Assembly: GCA_033964015.1 (NCBI GenBank)
Contig: CM066914.1
Location: 13,879,831-13,943,830 of the forward strand
DNA: 64,000 nucleotides
Source of the DNA: Scolanthus callimorphus
Taxonomy: Eukaryota > Cnidaria > Anthozoa > Actiniaria > Edwardsiidae
Direction: 5' to 3'
Positions 1 through 11,018 of this stretch are shown piece by piece; the first letter of the stretch is position 1, and every line of letters starts with the position of its first letter. Below the pieces are notes generated by a model. That model worked only from the letters and a program-made list of their open reading frames with translations. It was not told the DNA's origin and did no database searches. The position numbers were made by a program, and so were the translations under genes.

Positions 1-71
1 GTGTTTTTGAAAGGTATGAATATAAGTGATAAGCTGTTGTCCCTGCCAAAGTTTACAGAAATGTTGCTCAT

Positions 72-281
72 TACAGCCATTCTCAGTTACATGCTCTGTT
101 ACATGCAACATGAGGTTGCTGGGAAAAAAGCTTGCAAGCGAAAACTTGTTTTTTTTTGTCAAAGTTTCCATGGCAATGCATGTGCTTTCGCCGGCTTGTC
201 GCGCTCAGACAAGACAGCAAAATGAGTTTTCGCTTGCAAGCTTTTTTCCAGGCGACCGCGTGTAACTGAGAATGGCTGTAA
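72..281. repeat. Foldback element, GCCATTCTCAGT family (copy 1)
   Basis: The ends are inverted copies (CAGCCATTCTCAGTTAC at about 74, GTAACTGAGAATGGCTG at about 262). A second inverted pair lies inside (AAAAAAGCTTGCAAGCG against CGCTTGCAAGCTTTTTT). A related element lies at 23137-23399. There is no coding capacity; it is a MITE-like hairpin. Confidence 0.75.
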
Positions 282-299
282 GCATGAAAAATATTTGCC

Positions 300-1140
300 A
301 AGGCTATCCAAATTATACATTCCTGTATTATTTGTTAAACTTTAAAATTCAGTTTCTCTGATCTCCATGAGAGTTTTCATACATGTAATCATGTGAACTC
401 TGAAGCAATTTCTAGTCAAACCATGGTTTAGCAGCTTATTCCTCTGTCTCAGACTATTTTGCAAATACTCCTAAAGCTACTATGTTTGATTACAGGATTA
501 TGAAACTATGAAAAACCACAGTAATTAATAAATGGCAACTTCATATAGATTAGAGTGGATTTCAGATAAAGTGTTGTAAGTAGATCATACTTGTGTTTTC
601 TTTTCGATTGTCAATTGAGGTCTTGAAATTTGTTTAGTCAAGCAAATAACGAGTGGTAAAAATGATCACTTTGGGACTTGTTTTCTTGGATTAGGCGGAT
701 TTCAGGTGATTATAACTTAATTAAGTTAACTTAAATTAGAAGCTGCGTGACAGTAGGAGTCCCTTCAGAGACTACTACTTTCAACGTTATTAATCGCTGA
801 ACATGCATTGAACAATATTAACTGAGTTTCGTCAGGTTCCGAAAGCTTGTTAATCATGAAGAAATTGTTAAACAAACATTGACAAATTAATGTTGAATCA
901 AATGTTGAACTGTGGCCAAGTCTCTTGCTTATGTCTTGTCACCTCTCCGGTTTTCCCTATGGCATTTTGTTTTCTAAGCTTTTTTGAACAGTAAAGAACG
1001 TTAGCGGCCAAATTATACAAGGAAAAGAAACATCACATAAGTATACATAATAACAAATACTTGCCTATGTTTGTAGCTTAGTTTCTTTCAAATGTCGATA
1101 CGATAGTAGAGGCGAAGACTGAAGACATGTTTTCTCGTTT
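300..1140. other. AT-rich stretch, no gene seen
   Basis: I see no exon with convincing coding character on either strand and no strong repeat. The missing 5' exons of the TMEM98 homologue should lie here or before the window, but I could not recognise them. Confidence 0.5.
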
Positions 1141-1143
1141 TCG

Positions 1144-1406
1144 GTGGTGAAAAAAGACGACGCGTGTGCGTCGCGTTTCGCGCATTTTTGGTGTCACGTG
1201 ACCTTGTGCTTACGTATGTGTGGGCTGCCTGTGGTGTGGTTAATCAAACATGGCGCCTTCCTTCCTTTGCTTCTTGTTTCGCGGTCGTTCCTTGCCATGA
1301 AATGTGGAAAGATGGGTGCAAAAACAGCTTATCCGAAAAGTGGGTTGAATTGCTAAACGATTTAATTATTGAAGATTTTTCTAAATGCATTCGGAGTGTC
1401 TTTTTC
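1144..1406 (+). promoter_or_regulatory. Possible promoter and first exon with CLEAR-type E-box
   Basis: A CpG-rich patch carries the palindrome GTCACGTGAC (1193-1202), the consensus of the TFEB/MITF CLEAR element. About 50 bp downstream is AACATGGCGCC (from 1247), resembling start contexts used elsewhere in the window. A good splice donor (TTCT|GTAAGT) follows at 1407. The ATG at 1250 opens only 16 codons. Another frame stays open up to the donor and includes ELLNDLIIEDFSKCIRSV. This may be the promoter and 5' exon of TMEM98 or of an unrecognised gene; the link is inference. Confidence 0.3.
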
Positions 1407-1683
1407 TGTAAGTTATGCCTTTTTCTTTGATGACAACTGAATTCTAAGAGAACATCAGAATGGGCGAGTTCAAGCACAAGACAAATGTTACATTTTTTCG
1501 CAATAACTAAATTGTAAATTACCTAGAAATAGTACAGAATAGTACATAATTCTTCAAATTTATTATCATGGATACACATGAAATTTGGCAGAATGATATA
1601 AAGTTTATGTTGACAAATCTTATCTACATGAGTGAACTTCCAGTAGTTATAGCTGTGGAATAGGTAAAATCTCATTGTGGCTC

Positions 1684-1768
1684 AGGCCTAGTTTATATGT
1701 CACTTAATTTCGATAATTAAATTTGTCTCAATTAAATTTGTCCGAAATACGATGTATAAACTAGGCCT
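1684..1768. repeat. Short hairpin (AGGCCTAGTTTATA arms)
   Basis: AGGCCTAGTTTATA at 1684 is matched by TATAAACTAGGCCT ending at 1768. A smaller inverted AATTAAATTTGTC motif lies between. This is a solitary small palindrome, probably a degenerate MITE. The sequence from 1770 to about 2400 holds G-rich and TTCACA-rich low-complexity DNA and no gene. Confidence 0.6.
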
Positions 1769-2399
1769 CAGTGCACTTTAGTCTATAAACATAGATGTAC
1801 TATGTAGACTGTTGGGGCTTTCTCACATTATATTACTGAGGTAGGGGTGTACAATATGATGGGTAAGAAATCACAGTTTGTGGTATCTTTTAGGAGTTTT
1901 CCCCTTGAATTTTGCAGTAAATTAGAGTAAGTATTATTTGGGAAATATCAGGTTTAATGCTGTTGGCCACTGTCAATATTATTGGGGGGCCTCCCCCTCT
2001 CACCAATCATAATTACAGGGGGGACAAGAGTGCCCCTCATCCAACTGCTTCCATCACCCCTAGATACTGAAAGATGTGCCTGAGAAAATAACAAGTTATA
2101 ATAATAATGAAAATCAAAGCTAGAGTTGGGAAATCATGGCTACGATCAAAATCAAATTTAATTAAACATCGAATCACAACAAAGGTTGTTATTTTGATTT
2201 CAAAAGAAAACCAAACTTAACAGTTTCTTCACATCATATTTTCTCATACCATTTTGTTGATACTTAAGATATAGAATTCACAGCTTTTTTTCACGTTTTT
2301 CCTGATTCAAAATGTCACATTTTTCTCATGATTTTCACAGGGTTTTTTCACAGGTCAAAATAGTTCACAGGTTCATTCACAACATTTTCACAGGAAATT

Positions 2400-3492
2400 C
2401 ACATGTTGCTCTCCAGTCTCACTCTCATCCCACTATGGAGATGTCCCATCATTGCAGGATCCCCGGATCCCAGCGCCTCCCACAAAAAATCCTGACAATT
2501 CCCAACACAGCTAGATAAATTTCCCTGCACTCTTCTCTTCCCACCCAGGTTCTCCCCCTTATATCCCACTGTGGTGTCCCATCATTGCAGGATCCTGGCT
2601 TCCCACCTCAAAAAAACTCCCTCTGGGATTCTGCCATCCCATACGGGATCCCACCCATTAGGTACTCAAGATCTAACTGGGAATCCCACCTGACCCTGAG
2701 AAATTTCATCCCAAGAAGGATCCTGCTATCCCATCCATTTGGGATCCTGCCCAGGAAGGCTGGATCTTGGGATCCCTGGGAAATGTTATCCCACCTGGGA
2801 TAGGCGGCATCCCACCATCCCATCTTGGATCCTGCCCGGGATGGCCATTATCTCACCTGGGATAGGCAGGATCCCACCATCCCACCTTAGATCCCGTCTG
2901 GGATGGCAGGGATCTCCCCAGGAAATGATATCCCACCTGGGATAGGCGGGATCCCGCCATCCCACCTTTGATCCCGCCCAGGATGGCAGGATCCCAGGCG
3001 GGATCCCACCTACCTGGGAAATGTTATCCCACCTGGGATAGGCGGGATCCCCCCTATCCCAACAAGGATCCTGCTATCCCATCCATTTGGGATCCTGCCC
3101 AGGAAGGCTGGATCCTGGGATACCTGGGAAATGCTATCCCACCATAATAATAAGTGGGATCTCACCCCACCTTGGATCCTGCCCGCGATGGCCATTATCT
3201 CACCTGGGATAGGCGGGATCTCACCATCCCGCCTTGGATCCCGCCCGAGATGGCAGGATCCCAGGCGGGATCCCACCTCCCCGGGAAATGTTATCCCACC
3301 TGGGATAGGCGGGATCCCGCCATCCCACCTTTGATCCCGCCCGGGATGGCAGGATCCCAGGGATCCCAGGCGGGATCCCACCTACCCGGGAAACGTTATC
3401 CCACCTGGGATAGGCGGGATCCCGCCATCCCACCTGGGATCCCGCCTATCCCGGCCGGGATCCCGCCTGTCCCGGCCGGGATCCCGCCTCTC
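2400..3492. repeat. GGATCC-rich minisatellite
   Basis: About 1.1 kb is made of degenerate copies of a short phrase around GGGATCCCACC and CTGGGATAGGCGGGATCCC, arranged in higher-order blocks of about 95-110 bp. The phrase is nearly self-complementary, so both strands show the same open but meaningless reading frames. The flanks on both sides are TTCACA/CACATTTT-rich. It lies just upstream of the first recognisable TMEM98 exon. Confidence 0.85.
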
Positions 3493-3848
3493 ATTTTTAC
3501 ATGGGGCCTATTCAGACCTTTGAGTGAAAAAACACAGACTACCATGTCACATTTTACATGAGTTCATTCCAATAAAATACTATCTAAGTACATTTGGATA
3601 GCAAAAAGGATACAATACACACATTAAGTCAAACAAACAGGTTCAAAATCTCTCCGCAAAAATTAAGGAGTTTCATACATGTCTCGGCCAATGGGAATGT
3701 TCTGTCCTCTCAGGAACAATTTGTTAATACAGTCAAACAATGGAGTGTCATCAGGATCTCCCTCCCCTCTCTCTTCTCCTTGACTCCTGAAAGAGCTGTT
3801 GACTACATGGTGCCTCTGCCACTCCTTAGTGAGTTATTTCTTTTTCAG

Positions 3849-5809
3849 AACGAGTTCTTTTTAGACCCTGACTGGCATGGGGATCCAGAGTGAGTATTAT
3901 TGAATGAGTAATCGAATTATTATGTTAACAGAATAAATTTAAATGTAATGTGTGGTCATTTTTCACAGGAGTCTTGTATCACACTGTGTTGCACTTCTAA
4001 AGGTAATCTTCATTTTATTGTCATGCCATTCCAGAAATTATCAAAAAGAACTTATTATGATCAAAGAAAATTAAAGATAGCCCTAAACTGGGAAAGGAAA
4101 ATCCCAGTGGATGAGGCTCAATTTGCTGGGCATTATGTCTGGCAAAAATCACTACATTTTTAATATGCAAATTGAAGAAGTGTAAAGAGGCCACCAGGCA
4201 TAGTTTGTGGAATATATCCTTGTTGTCTCTACATAAAAACAACTGTTTGAAATAGATACATTTCCTAATTTGTTCATTCTAGATGTGCCACAACTTAACA
4301 GAGAGGCTTGTTGGACACACAATGGAGACCGGAGATGGGATGAAGGCACAAGAAACTATGAACGAAATTGTAGATATTGCCAAGCAAATTGGTCCTAAGT
4401 ATGTTGGACTTGCCTATAAATATTTCAAATTGAAACTAACTGGGATGTCTTTGATAAATCCATAAGGGGTCCAACATTTTCCCTCATGGGTCTGTAAAGC
4501 TGGAAGTAAGGCTGCTTGCAGTTCCTTACATGTGGCAAATGTCAATAAATACAAGAAGAAAGTCTTTACTAGGTATGCTTTTATTCACTTACGCACCTAG
4601 CTTGTTTGGGTGTCCAGGCACCCTCAGTGCTCCATGGCCATGGAGGGACTGGGGAGCTCTGTGGGCGATGCTTACCATCCATTTGGTGTGCGTAGCAAAG
4701 ACATTTCTCTTGTATTTATGGACATTCGCCAAATGAGGGACAGCAAGCAGTCAACATTTTCTGGTTTACCCTACGGAAGGCATTAGAAATTCCAGAGGGG
4801 TGGGGGGTCAATTTACCTGAGGGGGGCCCGTCACTTTTCAACACCCTTCCGGTGGGGGGGAGGGGGGAAGTGGATGGATATTTTCCTGTGCAACTACAGT
4901 AAAAAAAAAAAACAGGAAAGATGTAAATGGCTAGCCATAGAGCAATTCAGGGATTAATATCAGCCATGATTTCTGATATATCAGGGTAGATGATCTCGTC
5001 AATGCCATGTATACTCCCTCCGACTCTCGCCATATTGAAAAAAAGTAAGTGATTTTGAAAAAAAATTGCTGTTTCTGTTATTGTATTTGTAATTATGTTT
5101 TTGAGGCAAATTTATTTTTTCCAGGCCTTATTCTCAGCAACCTTCACTTTTACCATTTTCTAATACATTTCAGATCAAGTGAGCTCTACTTGGCTGTATA
5201 CTTGTTGTTACAGGTGAGAAATAAGTTACTACAAAAATCTGCAAACAAAATAATCCAAATTGATAATTTGTGTGTGGAGCATCACTGTACTATATTTGTT
5301 TGGCTTCACAAGGTACTCATGTGTGTATTTGTCTACATGCAGCTACCATGCCTGTAGCTGTCATTCTTGGAGGAGGGTTCGTTGTCCTCAGTTTTTCAGA
5401 AACAACCTGTATGAACCAAATGTTCTTTAGCATTCTGTCATTTTGCTACCTGTTTTGTGTCCAAAAACCTGATTTTTCTGGCACCAAGGGGGATTCATTT
5501 GAACCCCTCAAACCCCTGTCTACGGGCCTGGACGCACCTGGGAGTAGAAATTGTTGAACCTCCGAATCCCTTTAGATGCATTCAACTTTTGGCCGTATTT
5601 TTTTCCAGGTAATAAAAAGTGAATCTGATATGCCTGAGATCCTTGGATGGGCTGACAACATTTTGTACTCCATTGAGCAAGAAATTGAGGCCATGCGTGA
5701 TGAAAGTGTTCCATTTGGTGACTGTGATTCCAGCTTGTTCAATTCCATTGGCACAAGAAATGGAGACATAAATCCAACATTCTTTGTTAATAGAACATTT
5801 CTGTCATGA
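3849..5809 (+). CDS. TMEM98: TMEM98 homologue, 3' exons
   Basis: Six exons: 3849-3889, 3969-4002, 4283-4398, 4985-5044, 5174-5213 and 5609-5809. They join in frame and give 163 residues ending in TGA. All introns are GT-AG. The protein follows the soluble part of TMEM98, a single-pass membrane protein that in vertebrates binds and restrains the transcription factor MYRF. Matching landmarks in order are SLVSHCVALLKMCHNLTERL, the IVDIAKQIGPKVDDLVNAMY region with its TPSD turn, and a final helix with ILGWADNILYSIEQEIE. The N-terminal membrane anchor and roughly the first 80 residues expected for the family are not seen; they must lie in unrecognised exons upstream or before the window. The C-terminal tail (GDCDSS to NRTFLS) looks lineage-specific. 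The 4399-4984 intron holds a TIR element. Family assignment is strong; the 5' structure is unknown. Confidence 0.85.
4510..4752. mobile_element. TIR element, GACTGCTTGC family, in TMEM98 intron
   Basis: The left end GGCTGCTTGCAG...ATAAATACAAG and the right end CTTGTATTTATGGACATTCG...GCAAGCAGTC are inverted copies over about 44 bp. The same family occurs at 16854-17080 and 52598-53292, and a lone end lies at 7578. It is non-autonomous. The last copy has hAT-like 8-bp flanking repeats, so the family is probably hAT. Confidence 0.7.
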
Positions 5810-5972
5810 AAATCTTGTTAATAGCTTAAGAAACTTGTATAGTGATTGATACCTGACCTGTAGGCATTAACAGAGAGGACACAACCTGACCAACAATAAG
5901 GGGAACTCATTCATGAAGAGTGGTGCGTAGGGGACCCTCGACTACCGTAATTTTGTGTCCAACTAGATTTAA

Positions 5973-5997
5973 GGGGGGGGGGGGGGGGGGGGGGGGG
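5973..5997. repeat. Poly-G tract, 25 nt
   Basis: An uninterrupted run of 25 G follows the TMEM98 stop codon by about 160 bp. Tracts of exactly the same length occur at 20389-20413 and 44296-44320. Confidence 0.95.
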
Positions 5998-5999
5998 CT

Positions 6000-6965
6000 C
6001 AGACCCCAACTTTTTAGAAGAGTATCCTTGCACTTCGTAAAGGGCAAATGTTTGTTAAACTTCAGTGTCCTATTATTTTGAATCACGTCGTTGACTCTGA
6101 TATCAGTCATATTTTAATATTTAAATCAATAATTTTTAATATTTTAAATCAAATCATTTTAAATCAACGCCCAGGAGTGAGATTGGGGTGAGTACAAAAA
6201 TCCCGCGATATTGTACACTTCCAAACTAGTTTCAGTAAGCTCGTCCATTCTCACTTCAAAACAACGGAAATAGAATGTCGGATAATAAACAACTTTATTA
6301 GACATTTTAATGTACAATAACTCTGAACATTTTTTCTGATATCGTACATTCAAAATGTCTAATAAGATATATTTATGTGATCCCAGTGATCAATTTTAAT
6401 TGATGGCGTGGCTTAGTTGATTTTGACCCCTAAAAGGTACCAACAAGACGTATTCGTCTCGTAATTTTCTCTCCTATTTTTTTTATGAGGGAAAATACGT
6501 CTCAAATTCATAGATATTTTATAGATATTAAATATATTAATACTATTTGGGTTTGTTACACATAAAACACTTGTAGACTAAAAACTGAACAGCCAAGAAA
6601 AAGCTATATGTTTAATTAAAAAGAAGTTGCAGCAGAAACAAATGTGGCATAAACGTGGCATAAAGCTGCAGAAAAGGAAAATACATTGACATTGCGAGCA
6701 GTTGTTTTAGCCATTCCGATTTAATAAACAGCGGTGTACTGACTAGCTCGTTCGTTATCATCGTCGTATCAACAAAAACATCGGGGCATGGAGGCGGCGG
6801 TTTAACACTGTGGTCCAAACGTGACCCCAAGCACCGGGAAAATTACTTAAACCATTTTCTCAGGACCCGTCAACATACTTAGACCATTAGCCGTATTCAC
6901 ACTAGAGGACGAGGACGGAAAACTCGTCATGACGGGCCATGACGAGTTTTCCGTCTGATATGAAT
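6000..6965. other. Intergenic, AT-rich, no gene seen
   Basis: No coding exon was recognised. The stretch has fragments of the CCCCTAAAAGGTACC family (6427) and of GAGGGAAAATACGTCT (about 6487), which recurs at about 7031. These suggest a decayed copy of the next element. Confidence 0.5.
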
Positions 6966-6967
6966 TC

Positions 6968-7245
6968 AGACGATTTCCGCGTCGGGGGGGGGGGGGGGGG
7001 GGACTCCCATATTTTCTCACGTATGTTTACGAGGGAAAATACGTCTGAAATTCAGGCTACTTACAACTGTGATTTGCTTGATTTGCTAGAACGGACCACT
7101 AACAGGTACCTATCTGGAAAAAATTACACGTTTTCGAATTTTACCCCCTAAAAGGTACCAGAGGCCTGATTTTAAACCCTAAAAGGTACGACGAGCACCC
7201 CCGCCCCAAAAATATGAGAGTCCCCCCCGGGGGCCTACGCACCGG
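6968..7245. mobile_element. G-rich TIR element with CCCTAAAAGGTACC phrases
   Basis: The left end is a 19-G run (6984-7002) followed by ACTCCCATATTTTCTCA. The right end AAAATATGAGAGTCCCCCCC is its inverted counterpart. Inside are repeated TAAAAGGTAC phrases. The same architecture, with CCCCTAAAAAATACC, is at 13520-13975. No coding capacity. Confidence 0.6.
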
Positions 7246-7249
7246 CCCC

Positions 7250-7860
7250 TACGCACCCACGTAGTAAGTTGAATTAGTATAATTACTCAAGCGATCCGTA
7301 AATATCGGCGAATAATCTATTCGCCGATATTCACGTCGCCTCTGGCGACTAATTGTTAAATTTGACCCTCTCCCCTAGGCCCTTCCCGATCAACCAACTC
7401 AGGTCTACTACTGGGACCTCTTATCATGCCTTTCAGTTCAGGCCTTTCAATAAAGGCCCCATACTCGCGGCGTGGCAAAGTCCCAGAGTAGGCCTAACCT
7501 CGTTCCCAAAGGGTCTTCTAGATTTTTTTTTTCTGTAAAAAAGCCAATTCCTGGCATTTTCAAACATTTACTTTAAAACTAGACTGCTTGCAGTTACTTC
7601 TTTAGCCAAAAGAAGAGACTGGGACATTGCTTTCAAAAAAGAGTTTTGTCCTCTCAAAAAATCACTCACCCGGCCCTGAACTCTTTTACCAATGTGGGCA
7701 GAACGGCTAACACGTTTTTTCTCGTAACTGCGCTAATAGCTGCTCTTCTTTTGGCGAGTAAAGTAAGGCCAAGTAAAAAAATAAACATGTATATCTACTA
7801 TTCACACCCCATCCCATTGTTCTCTCTCTGCACTATATCGCATATCACTGGTGACGCCCT
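7250..7860. other. Intergenic, no gene seen
   Basis: It holds a lone TAGACTGCTTGCAG end (7578) of the GACTGCTTGC family and a short inverted pair around 7305-7330 (TCGGCGAATA against TATTCGCCGA). I see no supportable exon. Confidence 0.5.
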
Positions 7861-7865
7861 CATGA

Positions 7866-8098
7866 GGCAAAGACACTTAGAAAAACGGGAGCGGTCTTTT
7901 TTGGCGGAAGGGAAATTAACAGGGGTAAACTAGTACGCACTAAACTGACCACACAGCAATATTTTTAATATTGTGCAGTCTGCAGGCTGCAATATTACAA
8001 ATATTGCTGTGTAGTCAGTTTAGTGCTTACAAATTTCCCACTTTTAATTTCCCTTCTGCCAAAAAAGGCGGCTACCGTTTTTCTAAGTGTCTTTGCTT
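7866..8098. repeat. Foldback element, about 233 bp
   Basis: The two halves are near-perfect inverted copies: GGCAAAGACACTTAGAAAAA with AATATTGCAGCC at the tip, then TTTTTCTAAGTGTCTTTGC. The centre is near 7985. The whole sequence can form one long hairpin with almost no loop. Confidence 0.85.
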
Positions 8099-8177
8099 TC
8101 AAATATGACATTTGAAGTAAAGACAATTAGAGATGGGCACAAAATCTCAATTTAATCATACTTTGAAACTTGTCTAT

Positions 8178-9138
8178 ACCCTGCTAGCAGAGGTTTTTCT
8201 CCGTCAGTCTTTTATTAGCTAGCATTAATGTATCAGTCAATTCCAGCGGTGACCATCCCCCCCCCGGACACCGTGGGGCATTTGCACACCACTGCCTTCC
8301 CTGGGGTGGGGAATTTTGAAAATTTTGCTGGCCCCGGGGTCGGGAATTGTTTTTCCCCGGGGGAGGGGGTGGGGAATTTTGGTTTTCTCATCTCAAGCGC
8401 GTCGGGTTTTGCGAACTACAACCCAGTTACGAAAATAACGCCACATAAAATATAATGCAGAGCATGGCCCGTATACACCACGTTTGGAGACTGACACATT
8501 TGCACATTTCACAGTTAACGTCTTCTATAGAGAAGAAACAGATTTCGCAATTTCGTCTCAGTGGAAAAAACGATAAAAATGAATTGACACTATAAACAGA
8601 GTGATCCAATTTCGCAAAAAGTCAAGTAACATAACTGCGAAATAGTTGCTCTGCAAATAGAAATAAAGGTAAATTTCGCTTTGAGAGATGCAGCTAAATG
8701 GCTACAACCGCGAATGGCCTAGGAATGTCACTTCTTTATTTATATTTTGTCTCAGTCAGTGAAATGAGAACTCGTTCAAAGACGAGAAAACTAAAGTACA
8801 TTTAAAAACAAATTGTAAATGCTCGGACAGTATAAATGGAGTTGAAGTTTTGTTTTGAAGCTTTGTCACGCAGAGTTACCGTCTTTTTCTCGTCCCGGGG
8901 GTGTTCCCCGCCGTGGGGTATTCTGCATTTTTGCTAGCCCGGGGGCGGGGAATTTTCAGTTTTATTTTTAAAAATGACCAAAAGCCCGGGGGGGCATGGT
9001 CACCGCTGGAATTGACTGATACATAAGTTGTTCGCGAACAACTTTGCAAATCAAAACAACCATGCGACATACCAGACACGCGAGCAACTTAATGCTAGCT
9101 AATAAAAGACTTACAGAAAAAACCTCTGCTAGCAGGGT
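8178..9138. mobile_element. 961-bp TIR element, ACCCTGCTAGCAGAGG termini
   Basis: Both ends carry the 16-bp sequence ACCCTGCTAGCAGAGG in inverted orientation, followed by inverted stretches that include GTCTTTTATTAGCTAGCATTAA and TCAATTCCAGCGGTGACCAT. Inside each arm are degenerate GGGGAATTTTG phrases in C/G-rich tracts. The right arm has an extra segment around TTGTTCGCGAACAA. Nothing readable as a transposase remains. The same terminus occurs alone at 37720-37734. Confidence 0.8.
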
Positions 9139-9206
9139 ACTTGACTACTTCTAGACCAAATTAATTACTCATTTGTACTCAATTACAATACTGGTATCGA
9201 CACGAA

Positions 9207-9674
9207 CTATGCCAGGATATCGTCAAACTCCTCGTCTGACATGGCTTCCAATGTTTCATTAACCACAGCTTCCCGAGATACGGATCAGCTAATACGGCTT
9301 CGTTCCGTCGCTCCAGCCATTCTTCGTACGTCTTCGTTCGTTCATTCATTCTTCGTTCGGAGACCCAACTTTTCCCATTCTCTTCCAGGTCTGACGCTGT
9401 CACCGGCTTCCTAAATCGGTCATTATCTGATTATCTAAAACAAAAGAAAGAGGTTGTATTGAAAGGCTTTGCAGAATTTTCTTTTGACGGTGCAAACGCG
9501 ATTTTTTCCGGATATTTCAGGAACAGAAACTGGTCCGAAAATTAAAAAGAGTAGAATTTTAACACAAAAATGCGTTTCATATTTACCTTCTTTCTCTGCA
9601 GCACTGCTCTGAGTTATGAAAATTTCTCGCTCTTCCTCGTCTTCCGAAAAAACTGAAGCCATCATTCCCTGCAT
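9207..9674 (-). CDS. Small two-exon gene of unknown function
   Basis: Exon 1 (9674-9587) begins MQGMMASVFSEDEEEREIF and ends at a clean donor (AG|GTAAAT). Exon 2 begins at 9426 after CAG and continues DNDRFRKPVTASDLEENGKS, then a charged helix with TYEEWLERRNEAVLADPYL. After that the open frame gives an unlikely basic tail. One frame over, the same DNA reads EAVVNETLEAMSDEEFDDILA and a stop at 9207. That acidic ending looks more like protein, so one base may be missing near 9275. No domain was recognised. Foldback elements flank it on both sides, so it could be transposon-derived. The start codon is provisional. Confidence 0.35.
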
Positions 9675-9697
9675 GCGGCTGAAATAGACTGTTCGGT

Positions 9698-9740
9698 CCT
9701 CTCTCTTTGACTTCGGTAGAAAGTCAAGAGAGAGGACAAT
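9698..9740. repeat. Short hairpin upstream of the unknown gene
   Basis: GTCCTCTCTCTTTGACTT and AAGTCAAGAGAGAGGAC are inverted copies with a 6-nt loop and one bulge. It lies just upstream of the proposed start at 9674 and may be part of its promoter or transcript leader. Confidence 0.6.
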
Positions 9741-9744
9741 GGGA

Positions 9745-10275
9745 AGGCTTTTGAATTGTAAATATCTAAGTATTGATAACATCCCAAGCGAATCAAATCG
9801 AAGACATCAGAGTTCATTAACTCTTTTTTTTCTTTTGTTCGCGTTTGTGTTAACAATCTGGCTAACACAATGTGCTTTACGGGTCAATGAAAACCACAAT
9901 AATAAGGCCATTTATAAAATATATCAATAGTTTTAGGATTGGCTAATGGGTTTTGCAATAACATAGGCCTATTGTCCACAAAGAAAACACTGCAAGAAAT
10001 AGAAGAAAGGGACGCGCCACTAAATCAGAACCTGATCAATACTTCATGAAACCATGTACACCTTAAGAACAAATCGCCTTTTTGTTATTGGCTTTTGCAA
10101 TCAAAGTTACATAAGCCTATTGTTTAATAGTGGCAATTCAGTTTGTAAAGGCCATATTCATTAAATCGTTTGTCCTTTTATATTGAATATAAACGAGGAG
10201 GTGGATTGAGCTATTGTTCTAAACAGGCATTATTGTGCAAGAAAGAGAACAATGGGATGGGAATGTGAGTAGTAA
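9745..10275. other. Intergenic, no gene seen
   Basis: AT-rich DNA without a convincing exon. GCCTATTGT with nearby TTTTGCAAT recurs at about 9950 and 10090, which suggests a decayed repeat. Confidence 0.45.
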
Positions 10276-10279
10276 ATAT

Positions 10280-10396
10280 ATTAGATAGTTACTTCGGCCA
10301 ACAGCAATATGAGATATATTGCAGTCAGCTTCGGGCTGCGCCCTCAGCTGACTGCAATATATCTCATATTGCTGTCGGCCTCAGTAACTATCTATT
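10280..10396. repeat. Near-perfect 117-bp palindrome
   Basis: TAGATAGTTACT...CAGCAATATGAGATATATTG...GCAGTCAGCT is followed by the inverted copy after a loop near CGGGCTGCGCCCT. Arms are about 50 bp with few mismatches. It is a foldback MITE lying 620 bp upstream of the CYB561 start. Confidence 0.85.
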
Positions 10397-10699
10397 ACAT
10401 ATAAAGCATTTCCATGCTCATTAAAGCCACATTTCAAAGCAGTTTATAACCGCTTGTGACGTTTGACTTCGTTTTCGAGACAATTTGTGAAAATAAAAAA
10501 TAAAACAAAAAGGATGCGGCTCCAAAAAACGATGCGGGCGGGGACGATAAACATGTATTTTTTTTTACTTGGCCTAAATAAATTCTGTCACACATTCGAG
10601 ATCGCGATCATTACGTCAAGTATGGATGAGCATAGACCATAGGAAAGTGATGGGGGTGGGGGTGGGCCAAAAGAAAAACAAAAAAATAGTTATGAAATG

Positions 10700-11018
10700 A
10701 TTATCAAATTTGGGGAAACGTCATTTTTCTTCTTTCACCAAGCTCAAGTGTGACTTCCGCGTGAATGAAACCGCCACACCGTTTACTGCACCTGTTTGGC
10801 GCGATTCGTCTTCTCCGGTCACGTGTCACTTCAGAACAAAACATCGAGGCGACGAACGTTTCTTGCGGTCAAGTGATTCCCGTGAGACTTTCAAGTCATC
10901 AAAAGCAGGCTAGCAACCTGCCCAAAGACCAGTTCAAATTACAGAGGAATCAGAGGCTCTTTCGTTGTGATTCACATACAGCTGCGAAACTGACGAGCTG
11001 ATCTTTTTTTGATCAAAG
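10700..11018 (+). promoter_or_regulatory. CYB561 upstream region with CLEAR-like E-box
   Basis: GGTCACGTGTC at about 10817-10827 contains CACGTG within a GTCACGTG context, close to the CLEAR element bound by TFEB/MITF factors. It lies about 190 bp before the CYB561 start codon. No TATA box was recognised. The assignment to CYB561 is by position only. Confidence 0.4.

Noticed and set aside
2585..3561. Open frames rich in Gly, Pro, Ile and Asp
   Set aside because: They read the GGATCC-rich minisatellite; the sense and antisense products mirror each other.
3594..3848. Extension of the first recognised TMEM98 exon upstream
   Set aside because: The frame is open but the sequence before the TTTTTCAG acceptor at 3848 shows no family similarity.
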